Source: an uncultured bacterium
GTDB taxonomy: Bacteria; Verrucomicrobiota; Kiritimatiellia; RFP12; UBA1067
Length of the DNA: 6,532 nucleotides
Direction: 5' to 3'
Assembly (NCBI GenBank): GCA_902773475.1
Contig: CACYEO010000097.1
Coordinates: forward strand, 1 to 6,532
Part shown: piece by piece, positions 1 through 6,532 of the stretch
Layout of the letters: every line of letters begins with the position of its first letter
Position numbering within the stretch: the stretch's first letter is position 1
Notes under the pieces: model-generated
Databases searched by the model: none
Told to the model about the DNA's origin: nothing
Seen by the model: the letters and a program-made list of their open reading frames with translations, nothing else
Translations under genes and position numbers: made by a program

Positions 1-413
1 ACCCACTGCCTGCCGAGACCGTTCCTCAGCCGCCAGCCTTCGGCAAAGTCGATGTCGTAGTACCAGCGCAGCAGGTAGTCCGCTTCCGCGTACGCATAGC
101 GGCTCACTCCCCCGGTGAAGCCGTCGTGCGACATCGGCGAATACGTCCAGACTGTAGCTTCGAGGATGCCAGCAGGTTTCAAATCCGCGCCTATGTAAGC
201 CGACTGCACGGCGTACGGCCTTGTATCGTATATCTTGCCGCGGCAGAGGTACGCCGTTTCGATGCTGGCGTAAGCGCCGAGCGAGATTCTCCGCGCGAGT
301 TCCGCCGGCAGAGATTCCCGTTTTTGTTCCAGATCCTGTTTTTGCGCGGGGGCGTTTTCCGCGGAGGCGGAGAAAACGGCGGCCGCCGCGATTGCGAGCA
401 ATGTTTTTTTCAT
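1..413 (-). CDS. Secreted, probably outer-membrane beta-barrel (porin-like) protein, 3' end cut by window edge
   Basis: This reading frame has no stop inside the window; 137 codons are visible and the C-terminus is missing. It opens with MKKTLLAIAAAAVFSASA, a classic signal peptide: two lysines, a hydrophobic Leu/Ala core and an A-S-A site that predicts cleavage between A18 and E19. A short Gln/Lys/Glu-rich linker follows, then alternating aromatic and small residues typical of barrel strands (SLGAYASIETAYLCRGKIYD, TVWTYSPMS, YAEADYLLRWYYDIDF). The pattern of an Arg-Gly turn followed by an acidic residue and a strand reading YAVQSAYIGADL recalls porin-like barrel proteins, but I cannot assign a family. 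The ATG overlaps the stop codon of the upstream kinase (ATGA), and GAGGA at 428-424 lies 10 nt before it. Secretion is well supported; the barrel and any channel role are inference. Confidence 0.75.
   Translation of the reverse strand, partial: MKKTLLAIAAAAVFSASAENAPAQKQDLEQKRESLPAELARRISLGAYASIETAYLCRGKIYDTRPYAVQSAYIGADLKPAGILEATVWTYSPMSHDGFTGGVSRYAYAEADYLLRWYYDIDFAEGWRLRNGLGRQW
410..413 (-). other. ATGA stop-start overlap joining kinase and secreted-protein genes
   Basis: On the minus strand the ATG of the secreted protein (413-411) shares bases with the TGA stop of the double-receiver kinase (412-410). Such 4-bp overlaps usually mean translational coupling and co-transcription, so the secreted protein is probably made in step with the kinase. 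The overlap is seen directly; coupling is inferred. Confidence 0.9.
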
Positions 414-1948
414 GGCAGAAGTTTCCTCAGCGAATCGAGATTTGCGGGTTTCAGCAGAATGCCGTCGAAACCTGCGGCTGCGAATGTGTCTTTCATTTCC
501 ACCTCTGCAGTGAAGAGATATACGCGCGTTTTCGAGACGGCGGGATCGGCGCGTATCGCCGATACGAGTTCCATTCCGGTCATTTCAGGCATCCACGCGT
601 CGGTCAGGACGAAGTCGAATTTCGGCGCGCCTGGGGCGGCAAGCATTTCCAGCGCCTCGCGTCCGTTGTCCGCGAAAGTCAGATTCTTTACGCCGAGTTT
701 TCCGAACATCGCCTTCAGCACCATCTGGTTCATTTTGGTGTCTTCGGCAACGAGGATGCGTACAAGGTTTCGTGGCGCGGCGGAGGACGTTCCGCCGCCG
801 ACGGACGGAGATTCGGCCGCATCGGCGACCGCCGCCGGGAACGAGACCGTGAACGTGGAGCCGCGCCCGGGCACGGAGGAGATTTCCATGTCGCCGCCCA
901 TCGATCTTGAGAGCATCCGGCAGATGTGGAGCCCCAGGCCTGTTCCCGCCTTCCGGGCCGACATCGCGCCGACCTGGACGAAGGGACGCGCCAGTTTCTT
1001 CAAATCCTCTTCGCTTATTCCGCAACCCGTGTCTTTCACGGACAATCTGAAAATCCCCTTCGCGCCGCCGTTCCGGTCGAACGACGCGGAGATTTCGATA
1101 AAGCCTTTTTTTGTGAACTTCACGGCGTTGCCGACGAGGTTGAACGCTATCTGCCTCAAGCGGTGCGGGTCGACCATGAGGTGCGGCAGATTGGAGGTTT
1201 TGCAGATGAATTCGACATCGTGGTGCTTCCCGTGCGCCGCCCCGAACGAAACTGCGATTTCCTTTACGAGAGAGGCGACGTCCGAAGGCTCCGGCGTGAT
1301 TTCCATCTTGCCGGATTCGATTTTGGAAAGGTCGAGGATGTCGTTTACGAGGTGGAGGAGCGTTTTGCTGCTCATCATGATCGAATTCACGGCGAGGTCG
1401 TGTTCGGATCTCGTCTCGAACCCGTGCATGAGCATTTCGGCGAATCCGAGTATGGAATTGAGCGGCGTTCTCAAATCGTGGCTCACGCTGGAGAAGAAAA
1501 GGCTTTTGGCGAGCGCCTGCTGGATGCGTTCGCGGAAGACCGCGTTCGCGCCGTTGTCCTTGAGCGTGATGTGGAAATGCGCCATGAGCGTGTCGCGCGT
1601 GAGCGGTTTCGCCGTCATGGAATTCATGCCGGCCGAAATCGCCTTGTCGAAGAGCGCGTGGTCCGTGTCGGCGGACATTCCGATGACGGGAAGCGTTCTC
1701 GCCCGGGGATGGACAGACGCGCGGAATTCCGAGCATGCTTCGATGCCGTTCCTGCCGGGCATGTTGATGTCGGTCAGCACAAGGTCGATCTTCTCCCCTC
1801 CGGGGCCGCCGAGGATGTCGAGGAGTTCGCCGCCGTCGCGCGCGCAGATGCATTCCGCGCCGAGATCCTCCACGATCTTGGCGACGATTTCGCGGTCGAT
1901 GTCCGCATCGTCGGCGAGGAGTATTTTATAGCCTTTGAAGTCGTTCAT
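410..1948 (-). CDS. Soluble double-receiver hybrid histidine kinase (REC-HisKA-HATPase-REC), 512 aa
   Basis: This is a cytoplasmic signalling kinase with no membrane helix or signal peptide. Domains in order: receiver 1 (about 6-125) with acidic pair D13/D14, phospho-acceptor D60 in LVLTDINMPG and K114 in TAKPL; HisKA (about 148-215) with H157 in SVSHDLRTPLN; HATPase (about 258-372) with N-box N274 in NLVGNAVKF, D306 in DTGCG and the glycine lid GTGLGL at 335-340; a Gly/Ser/Ala linker; receiver 2 (about 396-512) with E402/D403, D450 in VLTDAWMPEM, T480 and K500 in LLKPA. All catalytic residues expected for kinase and receivers are present. Because a receiver sits where a sensor usually would, the kinase is probably controlled by phosphorylation from another protein. 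It lacks an HPt. The start is supported by AGGAG 8 nt upstream, and receiver 1 begins directly after it. The gene lies 19 bp after the permease-kinase gene. Its kinase core and second receiver resemble those of the kinase at 5366-6532 more than those of the permease-kinase. Confidence 0.96.
   Translation of the reverse strand: MNDFKGYKILLADDADIDREIVAKIVEDLGAECICARDGGELLDILGGPGGEKIDLVLTDINMPGRNGIEACSEFRASVHPRARTLPVIGMSADTDHALFDKAISAGMNSMTAKPLTRDTLMAHFHITLKDNGANAVFRERIQQALAKSLFFSSVSHDLRTPLNSILGFAEMLMHGFETRSEHDLAVNSIMMSSKTLLHLVNDILDLSKIESGKMEITPEPSDVASLVKEIAVSFGAAHGKHHDVEFICKTSNLPHLMVDPHRLRQIAFNLVGNAVKFTKKGFIEISASFDRNGGAKGIFRLSVKDTGCGISEEDLKKLARPFVQVGAMSARKAGTGLGLHICRMLSRSMGGDMEISSVPGRGSTFTVSFPAAVADAAESPSVGGGTSSAAPRNLVRILVAEDTKMNQMVLKAMFGKLGVKNLTFADNGREALEMLAAPGAPKFDFVLTDAWMPEMTGMELVSAIRADPAVSKTRVYLFTAEVEMKDTFAAAGFDGILLKPANLDSLRKLLP
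424..428 (-). promoter_or_regulatory. Ribosome binding site for the secreted-protein gene
   Basis: GAGGA (minus strand) lies 10 nt before the ATG at 413, inside the final codons of the upstream kinase. The spacing is at the long end of normal. Together with the signal peptide that begins exactly at this ATG, it supports the start choice. Confidence 0.6.
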
Positions 1949-1956
1949 TGCGGTGG

Positions 1957-1961
1957 CTCCT
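1957..1961 (-). promoter_or_regulatory. Ribosome binding site for the double-receiver kinase
   Basis: AGGAG (minus strand) lies 8 nt before the ATG at 1948, within the 19-bp gap after the permease-kinase stop codon. It is a strong Shine-Dalgarno match at good spacing and fixes this start. The gap is too short to hold a promoter or terminator as well. Confidence 0.8.
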
Positions 1962-1967
1962 GGTTTT

Positions 1968-4900
1968 TCACGCGGGACCGGACGGAGAGACCGGGCTTGA
2001 CGGGACGGAGGGGCCGGGAGGGGCGCCGGCGGCGGAGGACGCCTGGCGGAAGACCGCCAGGATTCCGCCGTGGAGTTTTTTCAATTCCGCCAGTTTTTCC
2101 GCGACGCCATCCACCGATCCCGCGCGCGCGGTTTCGACTATTTCGCTGCACAGCGAATGCAAAGGCGTGAGCGCGAGGGAGGCATACGTCCCTTTGAGGC
2201 TGTGCGACGCCTTGAAAATCGCATTCGCGTCCTTGTCCGCCAAGCCGCGTTCCATCTGCTGCAGAAGCGTGCTGGATTCGAGCTTGCCGAGCATTTTCAG
2301 GTAGAAAGCGGCGTCGCCCATGTAGGTGTCGCGGAGAGCGGTTTCAACGCCGCATCCAAGTTCCGCGAGCGCGGCGATCACGGCGTCCGCCGGCCCGCCG
2401 GCGCTCTGCGCAGCCGCGCGTTTCCCTGCGAGTCCGCCGATTGTCTTCAGCAGGAGCTCGATGCGGATGGGCTTTGCGATGTGCGCGTCCATGCCCGCGT
2501 CGAGGGCTTTTTTCACGTCCGTTTCGAAAGCGTTGGCGGAAAGCGCGATGATCGGCACGCGCGGGCGGTGCGGAAGTTCCATCGAGCGGATCGTCTTTGC
2601 CGCAGTGTATCCGTCCATCCCGGGCATGTGGATGTCCATGAGGACGGCATCGTAGAAATCAAGCGATTCGCGCGAGAATTTCTCCACCGCCTCCTGTCCG
2701 TCCCTGGCCTGGTCGACGATGCATCCGGACTGCGAAAGGATTGTAAAGGCGATTTCGCGGTTGATGTCGTTGTCTTCCACGAGAAGGATGCGGTAGGGCG
2801 CATTGCGGCCGCCCGGGGCAGTCTGCGGGGTGAACTGTCCGGCGCCGGCGGCGCCGGTTCCTGCGCTCGTCCCGTCCGCAGGCTTTTCCGCCTTTGGCAG
2901 AGGAAGGCGGACGATGAATTCCGTTCCGGCGCCCGGTTCGGTTTCGACTCCTATCGTGCCGCCCATGAGCGTGACGATGCCTTTCGTGATCGGCATGCCC
3001 AGACCGGTCCCTTCCGTTCCGTTGTCGGCGGAGCGCCTTTCGCGCTCGAACGGATCGAACACGCGCTTCACGAATTCCGTGCTCATGCCGATTCCCGTGT
3101 CCTTGACGCGGAGTTCGTAGACGCCGTCCGCGGGTCCGGACGCGGAGAGCGTTATGCGCCCGCCCGCGGGGGTGAACTTCCAGGCGTTGCCCAGAATGTT
3201 CAGCAGTATGCGGTTCAGGCGGCTGCGGTCGCACATTGCGAACCTGTGCGACACGCCTGAAAGATCCATGGAAAATTCGATGCTCTTTTCCGTCATCTGC
3301 GCCGAGAAGACGTCCGCCGCCTCCTGCAGGACGGCGCAGATGTCGAGCGGCACGGGTTCGAGTTCGATGCGGCCGGATTCTATGCGGCTCATTTCGAGAA
3401 CGTCGTTGATCAGCGCGAGCAGATGGTGGCTGGACGTTTCGAGCTTTTCCAGGTATTCGTGGATTTTGTTTTTGTCGCCCTCCGCGCGCCGCGCGAGCTC
3501 GATGTAGCCCACGATCGCGTTCAGGGGCGTGCGGATGTCGTGGCTGACGCTTGAAAGGAACGCGCTCTTCGCGCGGTCGCGCGCGCCGACCTTGGCCTGG
3601 GCGAGTTCCAGCTCCTCCTGGCGCCGCCGCTGTATCGTGTACAGGTTGAAAATGATAACAAGAGAAGCGGCGAACAGGGCGAGCTGCACGAGGTCGTAGC
3701 CGAGCTGTTTCGATTCGAGGGTGTCTATTTCGGCGGTGACGAAATCCTGTTCGTGGCGGAGCGCGGCGGGGTTGGTCTTGCCGTGGACTTCGGCGCAGTG
3801 CCTGGTCTGGAACGTCACGATCGAATCCACGGCGGAAGACGTGGCCGACTGCGACGAGAGCCTCACCCACATCAGCGAAGAGAAGAAAATCAGCACCACG
3901 ATGCCCGTCCACACCACCGGGGAGCGGCCGAACCTGTTCATGGCGTCGTACTTGAACACCTGCCTGTAGAGCGCGAAGCCCGCGATGCACCAGACGGAAA
4001 GGACGAGATACGATTCCGCCGAGAGGACGCTGCCTGAAATGTAGTTCGGCACGAGAAGGAGAAGGCAGAACGCGATCGACATCACGGCGCCGGCGAATCC
4101 GGTCGCCGTGGTGAGCCTGTCGCCCTGCCTGCGGGCGAGCCTGCAAGCCGCCGCGGACGTGCAGCAGTAGGCCACGGCAGCGCCGATGCTCGAAACGTCC
4201 ACAGGCCAGCCGATGACGGTGCGCCCGAAGAACGGTATGACGAGCGAAATCCCGACGACGAACAGAATCGCATTGCGCGGGGAGCCGTTTCCGTCGAGAC
4301 GTCCGAGCCACCGCCATTTCGGGAAGACCCTGTTCGCGGAAAGCGAGTAAAGGAGCCTGCTCATCGCGATTGTAGCGCCGGCTATCCCCGTGAATATGCC
4401 GGCGAACATGGCGGCGCCTATGATTGCTATGCCGGTTTCCCCCAGGGCTACGCGGGCCGCCGCGAAAGTCGAAATGGAGTCCAGCCCGGACAGTCCGCTT
4501 TTCACCTTGATGTAGTCGGCCCAGGTGGCGTATCCGGCGGGGCGCGCGAGAGCCGGCATGACGGCGAGCATCGCGTACATCGCGGCGGACGCCGCGATCG
4601 CGGCAAGAAGGATCCGCCAGAGTTTCTTTGCCGGGAAGCGGAACTCGCACGAAGAATGAGTGACCGCCTCGAAGCCGACGAACGCCCACGGCATCATCGC
4701 TAGAATGCGCAGAACCTGGGTCAGTCCGTTCGCGTCGTTCTGGGCGAAGGCCGGAGCCATGGCGGCGCCGGTGTCCGCGCGGTGCGAAAGCGCGAAGAAG
4801 AAACACAGCGCGACGCCGGCAAGCATGGCCGCCGCGAGCAGCGCCTGGACGCGCCCCGCCAGACGCCTCCCCCAAAGACAGGTGCATCCCGCCACGACCA

Positions 4901-5360
4901 TGATCGCGACCGAAAGGAGAACTTCGCCGAGATAGATGTCGAACCCGGCGAGCGTATCGTGCCATCCGAACTGGAGAATGTCGCCGAACATGTAGCGGGC
5001 GAGAAGGACGAGAGCCGTGGCGTTCGCCCAGAGAATCGCCATGTAGGCGAGTGAAAGAGACCATGCCGTGAGGAATCCGTAGTCCGCGCCGAAAGCCATC
5101 GTCGCGAACGCGCACGCGCCCGCCGGGCTTTGGCGCGCGGACGCCATTTTGTGGTAGTTCCACGCGATGACCGTCATTGCGAGCATGCCAACGAAAATGC
5201 CGATGACGGTTCCGAGCGGGCCGGCGTCAGGCAGGAACGCCGCGCCTGGCATTACGAAAGCGCCCCATCCTACGGCGAAGCCGAATGAAAGGCCCCATGC
5301 CGCAAACGGTGAGATGTTCCGTCCGAGGGCGGATTTTTTAAAGGTGCTTCCATTCGCCAT
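1968..5360 (-). CDS. APC-type permease fused to hybrid histidine kinase with receiver and HPt, 1130 aa
   Basis: Residues 1-470 form an amino acid-polyamine-organocation permease-like domain with about 12 membrane helices. TM1 carries the helix-breaking G-x-G (G31-W32-G33 in VGWGAFVMPG); PAGACAFATMAFG at 79-91 leads into TM3 as in APC proteins; TM6 reads MPWAFVGFEAV and continues into a charged FPAKKL segment. Two more helices (about 482-499 and 556-575) flank an outer loop, giving 14 in all and a cytoplasmic kinase. An Arg/Glu-rich helix (577-600) leads to HisKA with H607 in SVSHDIRTPLN, then HATPase with N725, D754 in DTGIG and GTGLGM at 784-789. The receiver (about 856-980) has E862/D863, D909 in VLMDIHMPGMDG, S941 and K963. 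The HPt (about 1005-1106) has H1053 in ASHSLKG. A Pro/Ser-rich tail ends the protein. The frame is uninterrupted, so this is one polypeptide. The ATG at 5360 is preferred because it lies 5 bp after the upstream stop with AAGAGG 10 nt before it, and membrane sequence starts soon after. It is probably a membrane sensor whose permease domain reports a solute, perhaps an amino acid; transport ability and substrate are unknown. Confidence 0.95.
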   Translation of the reverse strand: MANGSTFKKSALGRNISPFAAWGLSFGFAVGWGAFVMPGAAFLPDAGPLGTVIGIFVGMLAMTVIAWNYHKMASARQSPAGACAFATMAFGADYGFLTAWSLSLAYMAILWANATALVLLARYMFGDILQFGWHDTLAGFDIYLGEVLLSVAIMVVAGCTCLWGRRLAGRVQALLAAAMLAGVALCFFFALSHRADTGAAMAPAFAQNDANGLTQVLRILAMMPWAFVGFEAVTHSSCEFRFPAKKLWRILLAAIAASAAMYAMLAVMPALARPAGYATWADYIKVKSGLSGLDSISTFAAARVALGETGIAIIGAAMFAGIFTGIAGATIAMSRLLYSLSANRVFPKWRWLGRLDGNGSPRNAILFVVGISLVIPFFGRTVIGWPVDVSSIGAAVAYCCTSAAACRLARRQGDRLTTATGFAGAVMSIAFCLLLLVPNYISGSVLSAESYLVLSVWCIAGFALYRQVFKYDAMNRFGRSPVVWTGIVVLIFFSSLMWVRLSSQSATSSAVDSIVTFQTRHCAEVHGKTNPAALRHEQDFVTAEIDTLESKQLGYDLVQLALFAASLVIIFNLYTIQRRRQEELELAQAKVGARDRAKSAFLSSVSHDIRTPLNAIVGYIELARRAEGDKNKIHEYLEKLETSSHHLLALINDVLEMSRIESGRIELEPVPLDICAVLQEAADVFSAQMTEKSIEFSMDLSGVSHRFAMCDRSRLNRILLNILGNAWKFTPAGGRITLSASGPADGVYELRVKDTGIGMSTEFVKRVFDPFERERRSADNGTEGTGLGMPITKGIVTLMGGTIGVETEPGAGTEFIVRLPLPKAEKPADGTSAGTGAAGAGQFTPQTAPGGRNAPYRILLVEDNDINREIAFTILSQSGCIVDQARDGQEAVEKFSRESLDFYDAVLMDIHMPGMDGYTAAKTIRSMELPHRPRVPIIALSANAFETDVKKALDAGMDAHIAKPIRIELLLKTIGGLAGKRAAAQSAGGPADAVIAALAELGCGVETALRDTYMGDAAFYLKMLGKLESSTLLQQMERGLADKDANAIFKASHSLKGTYASLALTPLHSLCSEIVETARAGSVDGVAEKLAELKKLHGGILAVFRQASSAAGAPPGPSVPSSPVSPSGPA
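1971..2042 (-). other. Pro/Ser/Gly-rich C-terminal tail of the permease-kinase (low complexity)
   Basis: Codons 1107-1130 of the permease-kinase encode a tail made almost only of Pro, Ser, Gly, Ala and Val (for example GPSVPSSPVSPSGPA) after the HPt helices end. At DNA level it is a GC-rich run of related CCGTCC and CCGGTC units. It is probably an unstructured extension with no catalytic role. Confidence 0.75.
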
Positions 5361-5365
5361 GATTG

Positions 5366-6532
5366 TCAAACCTCTTCTTGACTGTTTCGCCTCTTCGCGC
5401 CTGCGAACGCCTCCATCAACTTGCCGTACGAGACCGGTTTGAGAATTATGCCTGAGAAAATCGCGCTTTTTGCATCGCGGAGGAATTCCGTGTCGGCGGT
5501 GACCGCATGGACGGGAAGCCGGCGGAATCGCGAATCCGCGCGGAGTTTTTCGACGAGTTCCGTCCCGTTCATGTCCGGCATCCAGAGATCGGTGAAGACG
5601 AAATCGTACGGTTCGTCCGCTTTGCACTCCGCGACGAGCTTCGAGTAAGCCTCCGCCCCGTCGCAGGCCTGATCGACCGACGCTACGCCGGTGTGGACGA
5701 GAAGCGACGAGAGGACTTCGCGGTTGATCGGGGAGTCGTCCACGACCAGAACGCGCTTCGGGAGGCGTTTCGGGACGGACGCGGGCGCGGGCGCCATGGC
5801 GGGCTTCCGGGCCGTTGCGAGGACGCCGGGTATCCTGACTCTGAACGTGGAGCCTGTCCCGGGGACGCTTTCCGCTTCGATCACGCCGCCCATCGCCTCG
5901 GCAAGCCGCTTGCAGATGGAAAGCCCCAGGCCGGTGCCGCCGGTGCGGTCCGCGGAGTGGACAGGATCGCGCGCCTGCACGAAAGGATCGAATATGTGCG
6001 GCATCAATTCCGGCGGGATTCCGCATCCCGTGTCGGAGACGGCGACTTCTATTCCCGTGCCGGAGCACGCGGCGGCGACCGTCACTTTCCCGCTGTCCGT
6101 GAACTTGACGGCGTTTCCGACGAGATTGGAAAGTATCTGTTTGAAACGGTGGGCGTCCAAAAGCACCGTCGGCGCGCCGTCCGCCATGTTTTCAAGCGCG
6201 ATTCCCTTCTTGGCCGCTTCATCCGCGAAAGACGAAAATACGTCGTCCGCCAATGCGGAAATCTTCACAGGCTCCGGCTTGAGCGAAAGTTCGCCCGCGT
6301 CGATTTTCGAAATGTCGAGGACGTCGTCTACAAGCCGCAGGAGCGTCGTCCCGCCGTCGCGGATCGCGTCAAGCGCCTCGTCGCGCGCTTCCTTGTCCTC
6401 CATCCCCAGCTTCAGAAGCTCCGCGTAGCCGAGGATGGCGTTCAGCGGCGTGCGGATGTCGTGGCTGACGATGCTGAAGAACATGCTCCTGGCTTTTTCG
6501 GCCGCGCGGGCGCGCTCACGGGCGCTTTCGAC
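5366..6532 (-). CDS. Hybrid histidine kinase (HisKA-HATPase-REC), 5' end cut by window edge
   Basis: The last 388 residues of a hybrid kinase are visible; the frame is open to the window edge, so the N-terminal sensor region is missing. Visible parts in order (numbering from the first codon in the window): an Ala/Arg/Glu-rich helical lead-in (VESARERARAAEKARS); HisKA with phospho-acceptor H24 in SIVSHDIRTPLN; HATPase with N140 in NLVGNAVKF, D167 in DTGCG and lid GGTGLGL; a Pro/Ala linker; and a receiver with D265/D266, phospho-acceptor D315 in FTDLWMPDMNG and K365 in ILKPV. It stops soon after the receiver with no HPt or output domain. The first Met of the visible part (codon 6484-6482) lies inside the HisKA helix and cannot be the true start. 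The gene ends 5 bp before the permease-kinase, suggesting co-transcription. The autokinase and receiver residues are intact. The input signal cannot be told from this window. Confidence 0.96.
   Translation of the reverse strand, partial: VESARERARAAEKARSMFFSIVSHDIRTPLNAILGYAELLKLGMEDKEARDEALDAIRDGGTTLLRLVDDVLDISKIDAGELSLKPEPVKISALADDVFSSFADEAAKKGIALENMADGAPTVLLDAHRFKQILSNLVGNAVKFTDSGKVTVAAACSGTGIEVAVSDTGCGIPPELMPHIFDPFVQARDPVHSADRTGGTGLGLSICKRLAEAMGGVIEAESVPGTGSTFRVRIPGVLATARKPAMAPAPASVPKRLPKRVLVVDDSPINREVLSSLLVHTGVASVDQACDGAEAYSKLVAECKADEPYDFVFTDLWMPDMNGTELVEKLRADSRFRRLPVHAVTADTEFLRDAKSAIFSGIILKPVSYGKLMEAFAGAKRRNSQEEV
5371..5376 (-). promoter_or_regulatory. Ribosome binding site for the permease-kinase, inside the upstream gene
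   Basis: AAGAGG (extended AAGAAGAGG, 5379-5371, minus strand) lies 10 nt before the ATG at 5360. It sits within the last codons of the upstream hybrid kinase, whose TGA is at 5368-5366. This decides the start of the 1130-residue protein against a much longer open frame that continues upstream to 6068, and suggests re-initiation by ribosomes finishing the upstream gene. Confidence 0.7.

Noticed and set aside
585..1853. Minus-strand open frame of 422 residues overlapping the double-receiver kinase.
   Set aside because: Arg/His/Pro-rich shadow frame; the overlapping frame has full kinase and receiver motifs.
126..1931. Long plus-strand open frame (601 residues), with further plus-strand frames at 221-910 and 926-2170.
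   Set aside because: They run antisense to the double-receiver kinase, which has complete motifs. The proteins are of odd composition with no recognisable domain, as expected for antisense frames in GC-rich coding DNA.
1949..1967. Possible terminator or promoter between the permease-kinase and the double-receiver kinase.
   Set aside because: The gap is only 19 bp, is occupied by the ribosome binding site, and shows no hairpin with a U-run. The nearby GC-rich repeats encode the protein tail.
2070..3260. Plus-strand open frame of 396 residues, and other plus-strand frames between 1948 and 5442.
   Set aside because: All lie antisense to the permease-kinase and are rich in Arg, Phe or Ser without domain signals.
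2659..5163. Minus-strand open frame of 834 residues in a different frame from the permease-kinase.
   Set aside because: It is the same-strand shadow of the permease-kinase: extremely rich in Arg, His, Gly and Pro, with no motifs and no plausible start.
5361..6068. The permease-kinase frame stays open upstream to an ATG at 6068, giving a possible 1366-residue protein.
   Set aside because: This stretch is the coding region of the upstream hybrid kinase in another frame. The added residues are Arg/His/Pro-rich and low in sense, while the ATG at 5360 has a ribosome binding site and leads straight into membrane helices.
5691..6428. Plus-strand open frame of 245 residues near the right end.
   Set aside because: Antisense to the hybrid kinase core; Ser/Arg/Thr-rich with no domain.
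6482..6484. ATG that could be taken as the start of the right-hand kinase.
   Set aside because: It lies seven codons before the phospho-acceptor His, inside the HisKA helix, and the frame continues open to the window edge with helix-like sequence. The gene is truncated by the window.
1..6532. Mobile elements, CRISPR arrays, RNA genes or inverted-repeat boundaries.
   Set aside because: No direct repeat array, transposase sequence, tRNA-like fold or terminal inverted repeat was seen; nearly all bases are coding.

Overview
The window is a densely packed, GC-rich bacterial stretch in which every supported gene lies on the minus strand, so transcription runs from right to left. It holds four genes, the first and last cut by the window edges. 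The first three are all hybrid histidine kinases; the last encodes a secreted, probably outer-membrane protein. Gaps between genes are 5 bp, 19 bp and a 4-bp ATGA overlap, which is the layout of a single operon. No tRNA, rRNA, CRISPR array, mobile element, promoter or convincing terminator is visible.

In transcription order the layout is: (1) 6532-5366, the C-terminal part of a hybrid kinase (HisKA, HATPase, receiver) whose sensor region lies outside the window; (2) 5360-1968, a 1130-residue protein that joins a 12-helix APC-superfamily amino-acid-permease-like domain, two further membrane helices around a short outer loop, a histidine kinase core, a receiver and an HPt domain; (3) 1948-410, a soluble kinase in the order receiver, HisKA, HATPase, receiver; (4) 413 to the window edge, a protein with a signal peptide and barrel-like mature sequence that starts on the stop codon of gene 3.

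A working model, which is inference: gene 2 is a transporter-type nutrient sensor, analogous in principle to CbrA (an SLC5-type transporter fused to a kinase) but built on an APC permease. Its HPt is the only one visible in the three kinases and could serve as the shared phosphotransfer hub. No DNA-binding or other effector output domain is encoded here, so the final target of the relay is not visible. Gene 4 may be an outer-membrane channel or surface protein made together with the signalling proteins.

The organism cannot be named with certainty. A Gram-negative cell is likely because of the putative outer-membrane protein. The high GC content, the Ala/Arg-rich coding style and a cluster of hybrid kinases with receiver motifs of the type TD-x-WMP-x-M would suit a member of the PVC group (for example Lentisphaerota or Kiritimatiellota), but this is a low-confidence impression. 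The high GC content also creates many long spurious reading frames on the opposite strand, which were rejected.
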